Below are positions 23,428-32,594 of a stretch of DNA of 64,000 nt, piece by piece. A program made the translations under genes and the position numbers. Each line of letters starts with the position of its first letter. Position 1 is the first letter of the stretch. The DNA comes from Elusimicrobiota bacterium (GTDB taxonomy: Bacteria; Elusimicrobiota; Elusimicrobia; UBA1565; UBA9628). The notes below the pieces were generated by a model. It searched no databases and was not told where the DNA came from. It worked only from the letters and a program-made list of their open reading frames with translations. The stretch covers positions 32,159 to 96,158 of the forward strand of contig JAUYSH010000074.1 in NCBI GenBank assembly GCA_030696455.1. Direction: 5' to 3'.

Positions 23428-25206
23428 CTAAGCGGGGTATTGCGCCATGACGGCGCCCGCCGCCCGGCGGGTCAGGGCGTGGTAGGACGGTGCGGCCTCG
23501 GCGAAGACCTGCCGGGCGAGCGCGCGGCCGGAGGGGGTCTTGCCCAGCGCCTGATAGAGGGGCCGCACGTACTTCATGCGCCCGACGCGCATCAGGAGCA
23601 GGCGGGCGCGTTCGTAGGCGGGTTCGTAGCCGTTGGCGGAGGCCAGGCATAGCCAGGCGGTCAAGATCTCGTAATTGCCCCGCCCGGTGAGGCTCAGGGC
23701 GGCGTCGAGCCGCGCGCAGTCTTCCGGGCCGAGCTCTCGCGGCAGCTGTTGAAGAAAAACGAGGATCTCGTCGGGCCGCCACTTGGCCATCGCGGCGTCC
23801 CCGGTCGCCGGGGCCGTCCTCCACGAGCGCGCGAGCCCGGTCAGCTCCTCGAGCCGGGCGGACACGAAGCGCGGCGCGCTTTCGGGCAGGCCGGGCTGGT
23901 CGAGCCAGGCGGGGGCGTCGACCTGGGCCAGCAGGCCGGGGAAGCTCGATTCGACGAAGGCGCAGAACCGCTCGGTGGTGACGCTCTGGAAGCGGAAGGC
24001 CTTCATGTAGGACTTCACGAACCGGTCGAACGCCTCCTCGCCGGCGGCCCGTTCCAGGGCGACGACGAAGCGCGCTCCTTTCTCGTAAGGCACGACGCTG
24101 AAGGCGTCATCGGGGTCGATGCCTTCGAGGCGCGTGCGCAGGCGGGTCAGCTCCGGCTTATCGTGAAAACGCTCGAGGGCCTCCTCGAGCTCCCGCTGGC
24201 CGATGCCCCAGGCCAGCGCGGCCGCCTCCTCGCCGTGCAGGGCCTTCAGGATACGCCTCTCGGCCCAGACCGTGAAGCCCTCGTTGAGCCAGAAGTGCTC
24301 GGCCGTCGCGTTGGACACCAGGTTGCCGGTCCAGCTGTGGGCCAGTTCGTGGGCCACGACGTCGACGAGGCTGCGGTCGCCGGCGAGCACGGTCGGCGTC
24401 AGGAAGGTCATGCGCGGGTTCTCCATTCCTCCATAGGGGAATGACGGGGGGAGAACGAGCATGTCGTAGCGGTCCCAGTCGTAGGGCCCGAACAGGGCCT
24501 CGGCGCGCGCGATCATCGATTCGGTGCCGGCGAACTCCCACGCGGCGGCGGCGATGGTCGCGGGCTCGGCCCAGACCCGGCAGCGATGCGAAAGATCGCG
24601 TCCCTCGAGCTCGCCGACGGCGAGCGCGAACAGGTAGCTCGGGATCGGCTGGGGCATGCGGAACTTGAACGTACGGCGGCCCGCCTCGGCCGGGGCGTCG
24701 CCCTCGGGCCCGGCGCCCATCACGGCGGTGAGGCCCTCGGGGACGTTCACTTCCGCCGCGTAGCTCACGCGCGCGATCGCGCTGTCCTGGCAGGGCAGCA
24801 CGCTGCGGGCGTGAATGGCCTGGCACTGGCTAAAGAGGAAGGGGAGGCGCTTGCCTTCGGTCTGCTCGGGCGACAGCCACTGCAGGCCGGCGGCCGCGGG
24901 GCTCGTCTCGTAGGTCAAGGTCACCGACTTGGTGCCCGGGGGAAAGCTTAGGCGCAGGCGGCGGCCGAGTATGGGCTCCTCGGGCCCGAGTTCGAAGGGC
25001 ACCGGCGCGCCCGCGTCGGTGACGGCGCGCTCGACGCTCAGGCCCTTGGTGTCGAGGTCGAGCGTCCCCTTGGCGGGCGAGTCGAAGACCATGGTCGCCT
25101 CGCCCCCGAGAACCCTCCGTTCGAAGTCCGCCCGCAGGCGCAGGCGCCAGCTGCGGGTCCGGGGCTGGGCGTCGTCGAAATAGGAGTGCGGGTCGACCCG
25201 GGCCAT
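23428..25206 (-). CDS. M1-family aminopeptidase (leukotriene A4 hydrolase-like)
   Basis: 592 residues, the length of the LTA4H-type M1 branch, with no signal peptide. The substrate motif is GGMEN (FPYGGMENPRMTFLTP). The zinc motif is HELAHSWTGNLVSN with H286, E287, H290 and third ligand E309 (FWLNEGFTVW). The catalytic Tyr is in VVPYEKGARF. The C-terminal helical domain is present. It removes N-terminal residues from peptides. It starts 2 nt after the stop of a 49-residue Zn-ribbon protein and is probably translated from the same mRNA as that protein and the Cys-tail protein at 25388. Confidence 0.92.
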   Translation of the reverse strand: MARVDPHSYFDDAQPRTRSWRLRLRADFERRVLGGEATMVFDSPAKGTLDLDTKGLSVERAVTDAGAPVPFELGPEEPILGRRLRLSFPPGTKSVTLTYETSPAAAGLQWLSPEQTEGKRLPFLFSQCQAIHARSVLPCQDSAIARVSYAAEVNVPEGLTAVMGAGPEGDAPAEAGRRTFKFRMPQPIPSYLFALAVGELEGRDLSHRCRVWAEPATIAAAAWEFAGTESMIARAEALFGPYDWDRYDMLVLPPSFPYGGMENPRMTFLTPTVLAGDRSLVDVVAHELAHSWTGNLVSNATAEHFWLNEGFTVWAERRILKALHGEEAAALAWGIGQRELEEALERFHDKPELTRLRTRLEGIDPDDAFSVVPYEKGARFVVALERAAGEEAFDRFVKSYMKAFRFQSVTTERFCAFVESSFPGLLAQVDAPAWLDQPGLPESAPRFVSARLEELTGLARSWRTAPATGDAAMAKWRPDEILVFLQQLPRELGPEDCARLDAALSLTGRGNYEILTAWLCLASANGYEPAYERARLLLMRVGRMKYVRPLYQALGKTPSGRALARQVFAEAAPSYHALTRRAAGAVMAQYPA

Positions 25207-25208
25207 TT

Positions 25209-25358
25209 CTAGTGCTTGTGGCCCCGGGGGCCGTGGATGACGACGGGCATGCAGCCGCCGCAGGCGACGGCGTCCGCGCCTTTGACGATGAGCCTGACGA
25301 AGGTGGTGTCAGGCTTGTCGTTGCCGCAGATGACGCACTTCAATTCGGGGATGGGCAT
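25209..25358 (-). CDS. Small Zn-ribbon-like protein
   Basis: 49 residues: MPIPELKCVICGNDKPDTTFVR, then a second pair in AVACGGCMP, so C-x2-C and C-x2-C separated by 25 residues, a typical zinc-ribbon spacing. The tail is His-rich (GPRGHKH). Start ATG 25358 behind AGAGGT. It sits between a Cys-tailed 67-residue protein and the M1 aminopeptidase. Possibly a metal-binding or nucleic-acid-binding adaptor; function unknown. It is part of a longer open frame, but the codons before the Met look non-coding. Confidence 0.75.
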   Translation of the reverse strand: MPIPELKCVICGNDKPDTTFVRLIVKGADAVACGGCMPVVIHGPRGHKH

Positions 25359-25387
25359 GGGGTGACCTCTCAGGAGATTCGGGGCGA

Positions 25388-25591
25388 TCAGGACGGGCAG
25401 CTGCCGCCGCCGCAAGGGCCGCGGCGACCGCAGGGGAGTTCGGGGGAAGCGCTCTTGCCTTTCGAGGAGACCTTGGGCACGCGGTCGCTGACGCGGACGA
25501 TCTCGCCGGTCTCCTTGTCGTAGCGGTAGGTGCCGGTGGCGGCCGTGTCCGTCGGGGGCTTGCGCGCGCGCTTCGTGGTCTTGGGCGGCAT
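25388..25591 (-). CDS. Small Cys-tailed protein
   Basis: 67 residues: a basic N-terminus (MPPKTTKRARKPP), a conserved-looking core (TGTYRYDKETGEIVRVSDRVPKV) and a tail PCGRRGPCGGGSCPS with three Cys and Gly, suggestive of metal or thiol chemistry. The YRYDKETGEIVRVS segment resembles small FmdB-like or ribosome-associated proteins, but I cannot assign it. A -10-like TATAAC ends 4 nt before the ATG. A perfect 30-bp palindrome lies 32 nt upstream (25623-25652). First gene of the operon leading to the M1 aminopeptidase. Confidence 0.7.
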   Translation of the reverse strand: MPPKTTKRARKPPTDTAATGTYRYDKETGEIVRVSDRVPKVSSKGKSASPELPCGRRGPCGGGSCPS

Positions 25592-25622
25592 GTTGGTTAT
25601 ACCTCGGACATGGAAAGACGTA

Positions 25623-25652
25623 GGGCATGTTTATCTTAAGATAAACATGCCC
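25623..25652. repeat. Perfect 30-bp palindrome
   Basis: Both halves match fully: GGGCATGTTTATCTT followed directly by its complement. It sits 22 nt past the stop of the VIT/VWA gene and 32 nt before the Cys-tailed gene, both on the minus strand. It could be a terminator (no clear T-run follows) or an operator for a dimeric regulator of the downstream operon. Confidence 0.8.
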
Positions 25653-25674
25653 CGTCCGGCCATGAAGCCGCGGT

Positions 25675-28017
25675 TTATTCCGCGCTGACCTTGTAGACGA
25701 TCCCGCGATGCAGCACCGTCACCTCGGAGCCGAGTGCTAAGTAGCGCGCGAGGCCGGGGTCCTTGGACAGCAGGTCGAAATACGCGGCGCTGCGCGCCGC
25801 CACCGTCACCGTGCGCCGCGACGCGGCCTCCGGCGCCTCGGCGTCCGCGTCCACCCAGGTTTCGCCGCGCTTGTAGAAGGTCTTGCCGCCGATCGTGCGG
25901 ATCTCCACCGAGGCGAAGCCCTTGCTCTTGTTCTCCGCGCGGGCGTCCCTCTCGAGCTTGGCCAGCATCACCCCGGGAGCCGCCGGGGCGGCCCCGCGCA
26001 CCGAGGCGACGGAGGAGGCCGCACCCTTCATCGAGCCGAACACCATCGAGTCGGACTGCGCCTCGGCCGCCGCTCCCGCGCCGCCGGAGAAGCCGCTGCG
26101 CGCCGCGTTGGCCGACATCCTGTCGAAGCGCCGCCGCCCCTCGCGTTCGGCTAAGCGCATGTCCGTGCCTTCCTCGGTGACGAGGAACGAGGTGTATGGC
26201 GTCACGATGCCGTGCTTCTTGGCCAGGCGCACGATGGAGGAGACGACCTCCGGGTCGGCCGGGCGCCCCGAGAGGCGGATCATATCGAGCTCATGGCCGA
26301 TCTTCTGCGACGCCCACAGACGGGGCAGGAAGGCGTGGCGCGAAGCCTCGGCGGGCAGGTCCACGGGGAACTCGAAGCGCATGGCCTTGCCGTTGGCCGT
26401 GCCCGTCACCACGACGGTCCCTTTGCCGCCGGCGCGAAAGCGGCCGTACACCGCCAGCTCGCCGCCGTGAAAGAGGTCGGGGACCGGTCTCGGAAAGACT
26501 TGATCGATTTCCAGGCCCTGCCATTCGATCTTCACGTCGGTCAGCGCCGGGCGGGAGACCTTCTGGTAGAGGGAAGAGACCTTGGCTTCGATGTCTTCAT
26601 TGGGAGCGACGTAGTCGCGAGCCCCGCGGCCGGCCTCGGCCAATTTGTCGAGGAGCAAGGTGTTCACGTCCGAGCCGACGCCGAAGGAGAAGACGCGGGC
26701 GCGCAAAGACGCGTTGTCCGCGGCGGCCTTGCGCAGCAAGGCGCCGGGGTCGGTCTGGCCGATCGTCGGCACGCCGTCGGTCAGGAAGAACAGCATCGGC
26801 GTGAGCCCGCCCGCCATATTGAGGAGCTTGAGCCCCCGGTCGAGGCCGGCCTCGATGTTGGTGCCGCCGGCGGCCTCGATGCGCTCGATGTAGCGCTTGG
26901 CGCGGGCCTTGTTCTCCGGCGTCGCCGCGAGCAGGGCGCCCTCGTCGAGCGCGTTCCAGTCGGTCGCGAAGTCCACGACGCCGAAGCGGTCCTGAGGATT
27001 GAGGCGGTCGACGCACCAAGCCAGCGCCTTCTTGGCCTGATCCATCTTGCCGCCCTCGGTCATCGAGCCGGAGCGGTCCACGACGAACACGACGGCCTTC
27101 GGCGCGGCCTTGGCCTCGGCCTCGATCTTGGGCGACAAGGTCAGCAGGAAGGTGCCGTCCTCGCCGCTCTCGCGGTAGGCGAGCACGCCGGCCGCGAGCG
27201 GGTCCTCGCGCATGGAGAAGGTGAGAGCCAGGTCCTGCGGGCCCGCCGAGCCTTCTTCAAAGGAAACCATGGCTTTGTGTTCGCCCTCGCGGACGATGCG
27301 CGTCTCGGCGTTGGAGGAAAGGATGGTGCGCAGCGGGCGCGTCGTGGTCACGGCGATGCGCGCCGAGGCCTTGCCGCCCTCGCCCTGGGTGAAGCGCGCC
27401 GAGCGCATCGGCACGGACAGGGAGACCAGGCCGCCGTTCTTGGCCATAGTCTGAGTCATCTTGAGCGTCGCGACGATCTCGCCGCGGGGCTCGATGGGGA
27501 ACACCTTCGCGCGGAACATGCGCTCGCCGATGAGCTCGAGCAGCCCAGGGTCGATGGCGCGGCTGACGATGCTCTGATAGATAGAGGCCGCCTGAGCCGC
27601 CTCGAGCAGTTCGCCCTTGGTCTCCTTGCCTCCGATGACCATGGAGAACCCCGAGAGCGAGGCGTCGGCGGGCAGGGGCACCATCAGCACGCCCTCGAGG
27701 CGGCGGTCGGTGGGGTTGCGGAAGACGATGCGGTAGGACAGCTCGGCGACCTGGTCGGTGATCGTGCCTTCGACGTGATAGGCGGCCATGGTCACCGGCG
27801 AGGCCTCGGGGGGAAGCACCGGCGAGGGGCGCGGGCCGGGGATGGGCATCGGATGGGGACGGGGCCCGGGCAGGAGCGGGTGGGGCATGGGCATGCCCGG
27901 CAGGAAGGAGCGCAGGGCGGCATTGGCGGCGCCGATGGGCCAGGCGAGCAGCTGCTGGGACGAGGCGGGCACGGCGAGGACGAGAACGAGCAGGGCGGAC
28001 AGGGCGTGGCGTTTCAT
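25675..28017 (-). CDS. Exported VIT/VWA (inter-alpha-trypsin inhibitor-like) protein
   Basis: 780 residues. A signal peptide is followed by a Pro/Met/His-rich linker (PGMPMPHPLLPGPRPHPMPIPGPRPS in part), then a VIT domain (YHVEGTITDQVAELSYRIVFRNPTDRRLEGVLMVPLP, FSMVIGGKETKGELLEAAQA). A VWA domain follows with a full MIDAS: DRSGSMTEGG, the Thr of GGTNIEAGLDRG and LTDGVPTIGQTD. The C-terminal 180 residues are less ordered and include SSVASVRGAA, a string shared with the anti-sigma protein. The Shine-Dalgarno GGAGGAG precedes the ATG, and an ECF-type promoter lies upstream (28041-28069). Likely a cell-surface adhesion or stress protein under the neighbouring sigma factor. Confidence 0.88.
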   Translation of the reverse strand: MKRHALSALLVLVLAVPASSQQLLAWPIGAANAALRSFLPGMPMPHPLLPGPRPHPMPIPGPRPSPVLPPEASPVTMAAYHVEGTITDQVAELSYRIVFRNPTDRRLEGVLMVPLPADASLSGFSMVIGGKETKGELLEAAQAASIYQSIVSRAIDPGLLELIGERMFRAKVFPIEPRGEIVATLKMTQTMAKNGGLVSLSVPMRSARFTQGEGGKASARIAVTTTRPLRTILSSNAETRIVREGEHKAMVSFEEGSAGPQDLALTFSMREDPLAAGVLAYRESGEDGTFLLTLSPKIEAEAKAAPKAVVFVVDRSGSMTEGGKMDQAKKALAWCVDRLNPQDRFGVVDFATDWNALDEGALLAATPENKARAKRYIERIEAAGGTNIEAGLDRGLKLLNMAGGLTPMLFFLTDGVPTIGQTDPGALLRKAAADNASLRARVFSFGVGSDVNTLLLDKLAEAGRGARDYVAPNEDIEAKVSSLYQKVSRPALTDVKIEWQGLEIDQVFPRPVPDLFHGGELAVYGRFRAGGKGTVVVTGTANGKAMRFEFPVDLPAEASRHAFLPRLWASQKIGHELDMIRLSGRPADPEVVSSIVRLAKKHGIVTPYTSFLVTEEGTDMRLAEREGRRRFDRMSANAARSGFSGGAGAAAEAQSDSMVFGSMKGAASSVASVRGAAPAAPGVMLAKLERDARAENKSKGFASVEIRTIGGKTFYKRGETWVDADAEAPEAASRRTVTVAARSAAYFDLLSKDPGLARYLALGSEVTVLHRGIVYKVSAE

Positions 28018-28040
28018 GTGAGCTCCTCCGTATCGGGGAG

Positions 28041-28069
28041 TACGACCCCCGGCCTCATGAAAAGGTTCC
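28041..28069 (-). promoter_or_regulatory. ECF-type promoter of the VIT/VWA gene
   Basis: Minus strand: GGAAC (28065-28069), 18 nt, GTCGTA (28041-28046). It matches the element before the sigma gene at 29801-29829 (GGAAC, 17 nt, GTCTTA). The GGAAC/GTC form is typical of ECF sigma factors. Confidence 0.6.
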
Positions 28070-28076
28070 CGGGGTG

Positions 28077-29267
28077 CTATTCGGCGAGCTTGAGGAGGAC
28101 GGGCTTGGAGGACAGCGCCACGGCCCGCACGCGCGCGGCGGGCTCGTCGAAGCCCTCGCTCTTATAAAGGACCAGGAGGGTGTTCTTGCGGCTGCGGACC
28201 GAGACGATGCCGCAGCCCTCGGGCCCGGCGAGGAAGACCGCCATCTGCTCGGGGAAATTCACCGCGGGAGGGTCGCCCGCCAGACCGGCGCCGGCCCAGG
28301 CGGCCGCGAGCGCCTCGGGGCTCTTGAGCGTGAGGGCTTTCACGGCCGGGACGGCCGGAGCGCCGGCCTTGGACCGGGCGGCGCCCCGCACGGAGCCGAT
28401 GGAGGCGCGGCCGCCGTCGACTCGGGCCGCCTCGGGGGAGGCCTGCAGGGCCATGAACTCGCGCCCGCCGGTGGATAGCTTGTCCGATTCTTCGTCGCGT
28501 TCCATGATCTTGGCGATGCCCATGCGCTTCTTTTCTTCCTCGAAGCCCTTGTAGAGCCGCTCGTTGATGGCGGAGCGCTCCTCCTCGTTGCGGGCGATCA
28601 TCGCGCCGCCGCCCGCGCCCGTGGCGTCGGGGAGATTGTCCAGGACGTCGGATTGCTCCTTCGAGAGCGCCCCGTCGGGGATGAGGCGGGAGGGAGCGGC
28701 CGCGGGAGCCGAAGGCGCCCGGTCTTCGGCGATCTCGAGGGGCTTGCCCGGGGCGCTGAGCTGCTTTCCGAGGGTGGAGGGCATGGCGGCCTCCTCCTTC
28801 TTCGCCGCGAGCTCCTGGGGCTGCCCCGCGTTCTCGGCGGAGACCGCGCCGGTGACGTCGATCGAGGGAGGCGCGTCGGCGGCGCTCTTCACGGAGACGA
28901 CCTCGCTGTCCCAGCCCGCGCGCGGCGCCATGACGTCCGGCTTGGTCACGGTCCGGTCCCAGACGACGAGGGCGACGACCGCGGTCGACAGCGCGAAGGC
29001 CAGCGGGCGGTAGGCGGGCGGGAGGATGAAGTATTCGCGCTCGGGGGCGCCTTCGCGGGCGCGGCGGGCGTCGAGGCGCGCGGCGAAGCCGACGGGAAGG
29101 GGCTCCTTGGGCAGGCCCTTGACCGCCGCGGAGACGGCGCGCAGGGCCTCGAGCTCTAGGCGCATCTCCTCCGAGCGCGACAGTTCCCCCTCGAGGGTCT
29201 TGCGCTCCAAGTCGGAGAGCGCGCCGTCGAGATAGGCGGACAGCTTTTCGCGGATGTCGTCGTTCAT
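28077..29267 (-). CDS. Transmembrane anti-sigma factor with PrcB-like C-terminal domain
   Basis: 396 residues. The N-terminus (MNDDIREKLSAYLDGALSDLERKTLEGEL) is a zinc-less ZAS/RseA-like anti-sigma helix bundle. One membrane segment is at about 108-124 (LAFALSTAVVALVVW), followed by a long disordered periplasmic part. The last about 90 residues (VKALTLKSPEALAAAWAGAG, VNFPEQMAVFLAGPEGCGIVSVRSRKNTLLVLYKSE) resemble the PrcB C-terminal beta domain. The start ATG overlaps the sigma gene's stop by 4 nt, so both are made together. It should hold the ECF sigma factor inactive until an envelope signal arrives. Confidence 0.82.
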   Translation of the reverse strand: MNDDIREKLSAYLDGALSDLERKTLEGELSRSEEMRLELEALRAVSAAVKGLPKEPLPVGFAARLDARRAREGAPEREYFILPPAYRPLAFALSTAVVALVVWDRTVTKPDVMAPRAGWDSEVVSVKSAADAPPSIDVTGAVSAENAGQPQELAAKKEEAAMPSTLGKQLSAPGKPLEIAEDRAPSAPAAAPSRLIPDGALSKEQSDVLDNLPDATGAGGGAMIARNEEERSAINERLYKGFEEEKKRMGIAKIMERDEESDKLSTGGREFMALQASPEAARVDGGRASIGSVRGAARSKAGAPAVPAVKALTLKSPEALAAAWAGAGLAGDPPAVNFPEQMAVFLAGPEGCGIVSVRSRKNTLLVLYKSEGFDEPAARVRAVALSSKPVLLKLAE

Positions 29268-29794
29268 GCGGGTGCCTTGTCGAGCAGAATCTTTAGCTTG
29301 GCGCGGGCGCGGAACAGGCGCGACTTGACGGTGCCCTCCGCGAGGCCGAGGACCTCGCCGATCTCGGCGTAAGAACGGTCCTCGATCTCGCGCAGGACGA
29401 CGATGGCCCGGTCGTCCGCGTCGAGCTGCAGCAAGGCTTTTTGCACCACGGCGTTCGTGCCCTCCTTTTCGAGTTCCGAATCGAGCGGGGCGTCGTCGCC
29501 TTTCGGCTCGTACACCGGCTCGTCGTCTTCCTTGTTCCCGAACGCCCCGAACGAGATCGTCTTCCAGAATCCCCGGCTCTTCTCGGCCCTCACCCGGTTC
29601 TTCCAGGTGTTGACCGTGATGGTGTACACCCACGTCGACAGCTTGCTGTCGCCCCGGAATTTGGGGAGGGCCCGCAGGGCGCGGATCAGAGCGTCCTGCG
29701 CCAGATCCTCCGCGTCGGAGCGGTTGCCCGTGAGCCGCAGCGCCACGTTGAACACGAGCTGGCTATGTTCTTCGAGGAACTGAGACTCCGGCAT
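29264..29794 (-). CDS. ECF RNA polymerase sigma factor (RpoE-like)
   Basis: 176 residues. Region 2 is FLEEHSQLVFNVALRLTGNRSDAEDLAQDALIRALRALPKFRGDSKLSTWVYTITVN; region 4 is LDADDRAIVVLREIEDRSYAEIGEVLGLAEGTVKSRLFRARAKLK. It directs RNA polymerase to GGAAC-type promoters. The acidic linker between the regions (EDDEPVYEPKGDDAPLDSE) is typical. The gene is preceded by a promoter of the same class it probably recognises, implying autoregulation, and is followed by the anti-sigma gene and the VIT/VWA gene. Confidence 0.93.
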   Translation of the reverse strand: MPESQFLEEHSQLVFNVALRLTGNRSDAEDLAQDALIRALRALPKFRGDSKLSTWVYTITVNTWKNRVRAEKSRGFWKTISFGAFGNKEDDEPVYEPKGDDAPLDSELEKEGTNAVVQKALLQLDADDRAIVVLREIEDRSYAEIGEVLGLAEGTVKSRLFRARAKLKILLDKAPA

Positions 29795-29800
29795 CGGTTG

Positions 29801-29829
29801 ATAAGACCCGGGGGCGGTCAGGATGTTCC
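29801..29829 (-). promoter_or_regulatory. ECF-type promoter of the sigma/anti-sigma operon
   Basis: Minus strand: GGAAC (29825-29829), 17 nt, GTCTTAT (29801-29807). The start codon at 29794 follows 10 nt after GTC, so this transcript would also be almost leaderless. Confidence 0.6.
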
Positions 29830-29830
29830 T

Positions 29831-30496
29831 TTAGAGGGCGTAGGTTTTGAGGTCGGAGGCGGTTTTGAACGGCGCGCCCGTCAACGCCTTGACGGCGTCG
29901 ACGGAGGTGTCCGGCGAGATCGCCGTCATCACGAGGCCGTCCTTGGTCAGGTCGAAGGTCGCGAGCTCGGTGACGATGGTGTTGACCACTGCCTTGCCGG
30001 TCAAGGGCAAGGTGCAGCTCTTGAGGATCTTGGGCTTGCCGTCCTTGGTCGCGTGCTCCATCGCGACGATGACGCGCTTAGCACCCGCGACCATGTCCAT
30101 GGCCCCGCCCATGCCCTTGACCTTCTTGCCCGGGATCATCCAGTTGGCGAGGTCCCCGTTCTCGGCGACTTCCATCGCGCCGAGCACGGTCGCGTCGAGG
30201 TGCCCGCCGCGGACGATCGCGAAGGAGTCGTGCGAGCCGAAGTAGGAGCAGCCGGGGAGCTCGGTGACGGTCTCCTTGCCGGCGTTGATCAGGTCGGGGT
30301 CCTGCTCGCCCTCGTGCGGGTAGGGGCCGTAGCCGAGCATGCCGTTCTCGGTGTGTAAGGTGACCTCGACGCCGGGCTTAAGGAAGCTCGGGATGAGCGT
30401 CGGGATGCCGATCCCGAGGTTGACGTAGGAGCCGTCCTCGAGCAAAGAGGCGGCCTGGCGGGCGATGACGACGCGGGAGTCCTTGGGATCAGACAT
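29831..30496 (-). CDS. scoB: 3-oxoacid CoA-transferase subunit B
   Basis: 221 residues. Motifs are [14 protein letters not shown], the catalytic-Glu motif [10 protein letters not shown] (the Glu forms the acyl-glutamyl intermediate) and [19 protein letters not shown]. It moves CoA between succinyl-CoA or acetyl-CoA and 3-oxoacids such as acetoacetate, as part of a heterodimer with subunit A. It overlaps the subunit A gene by 8 nt. Together with the acyl-CoA dehydrogenase and the thioesterase in this window, it points to short-chain fatty-acid or ketone-body use. The gene could equally be called atoA. Confidence 0.93.
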   Translation of the reverse strand: MSDPKDSRVVIARQAASLLEDGSYVNLGIGIPTLIPSFLKPGVEVTLHTENGMLGYGPYPHEGEQDPDLINAGKETVTELPGCSYFGSHDSFAIVRGGHLDATVLGAMEVAENGDLANWMIPGKKVKGMGGAMDMVAGAKRVIVAMEHATKDGKPKILKSCTLPLTGKAVVNTIVTELATFDLTKDGLVMTAISPDTSVDAVKALTGAPFKTASDLKTYAL

Positions 30497-31196
30497 GGGC
30501 GGCGGCCTTCCTTATGGTCAGTTTCTCGATCGGCTTCTTGTACGACAGGCCCCGGAGGACCGCGTCGACGTAGATGCCGGGCGTGTGGATGTGCTCGGGG
30601 TGCAGGCCGCCGATGTCGGTGAGATGCTCGACCTCGGCGACGACATAATCGGCGGCGGTGGCCATGACCTGGTTGAAGTTGCGGGCGGTCTTGCGGTACT
30701 CGAGGTTGCCGAGCACGTCGCCCTTATAAGCCTTGATGAAGGCGAAGTCGCCCTTGAGGGGCTTCTCGAACACCATCCAGCGACCGTCGATCTGGCGGGT
30801 CTCCTTGCCCTCGGCGACGGGCGTGCCGTAGCCGGTCGGGGTGAAGAAGCCGCCGATGCCGGCGCCGCCGGCGCGCAGGCGCTCCGCCAGGGTCCCTTGA
30901 GGGTTCCACTCGACCTCGATCTGCTTGGTGAGCGTCATCTCCTCGAAGGCCTTGCACTCGCCGCCGTAGGACATGATCATCTTGCGCACGAGGCCGGCGC
31001 GCAGCAACGTGCCGATGCCGAAGTCGTCGAGACCTGCGTTATTGGAGACCAAGGTGAGATTCTTGGCGCCGCCGTCGAGCAAGGCGGGAATGAGATTCTC
31101 GGCGAGGCCGCAGACGCCGAAGCCCCCGAGCAGGATGGTCGCGCCGTCCTTGACGCGCGAAACCGCCTCGGCGGCGGTGGCGATGGTCTTGTTCAT
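30489..31196 (-). CDS. scoA: 3-oxoacid CoA-transferase subunit A
   Basis: 235 residues. The CoA-binding region is [21 protein letters not shown]; further motifs are [27 protein letters not shown] and [27 protein letters not shown]. It pairs with subunit B downstream. The start ATG 31196 has TAGAAT (31203-31208) ending 6 nt upstream, just where the metK terminator's T-run lies, so one gene's terminator and the next gene's promoter are interleaved. The product is cytosolic. It may be called atoD in other schemes. Confidence 0.93.
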   Translation of the reverse strand: MNKTIATAAEAVSRVKDGATILLGGFGVCGLAENLIPALLDGGAKNLTLVSNNAGLDDFGIGTLLRAGLVRKMIMSYGGECKAFEEMTLTKQIEVEWNPQGTLAERLRAGGAGIGGFFTPTGYGTPVAEGKETRQIDGRWMVFEKPLKGDFAFIKAYKGDVLGNLEYRKTARNFNQVMATAADYVVAEVEHLTDIGGLHPEHIHTPGIYVDAVLRGLSYKKPIEKLTIRKAAAHV

Positions 31197-31202
31197 GGCC
31201 CC

Positions 31203-31244
31203 ATTCTACAAAAGAGAAGCCCGCGCCGGTGAACCGGCGCGGGC
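31203..31244 (-). terminator. metK terminator abutting the scoA -10 box
   Basis: A 12-bp perfect stem (GCCCGCGCCGGT at 31219-31230, ACCGGCGCGGGC at 31233-31244) is followed on the minus strand by TTCTCTTTTG. The next 6 bases (31203-31208) are TAGAAT, the scoA -10 box. Confidence 0.8.
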
Positions 31245-31264
31245 CCTCTTTAAGCGGAGTCTTT

Positions 31265-32473
<1,209 letters not shown>

Positions 32474-32489
32474 AAGCTTTGAGCCTCCG

Positions 32490-32536
32490 GGCCGTGCTTT
32501 GGGCGGTGACCGCCGACGGCCGTCATGCGGATTATA
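32490..32536 (-). promoter_or_regulatory. Structured metK leader and -10 box
   Basis: Minus strand: -10 TATAAT (32531-32536), then an outer stem GGCCGT (32516-32521) with ACGGCC (32490-32495), and an inner stem GGCGG (32510-32514) with CCGCC (32502-32506) and a 3-nt loop. The outer stem ends at the GGAGG. I do not recognise a known SAM riboswitch class. Confidence 0.5.
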
Positions 32537-32594
32537 CAAATTTTACGTCGGGAATCAGGGCCGACCGCGAGCCGGATTTTGCTAACCTTGCGCC

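Noticed and set aside
32474..32536. metK leader as a known SAM riboswitch
   Set aside because: It is too short and lacks the conserved cores of the classes I can recall; kept only as an unassigned structured leader.
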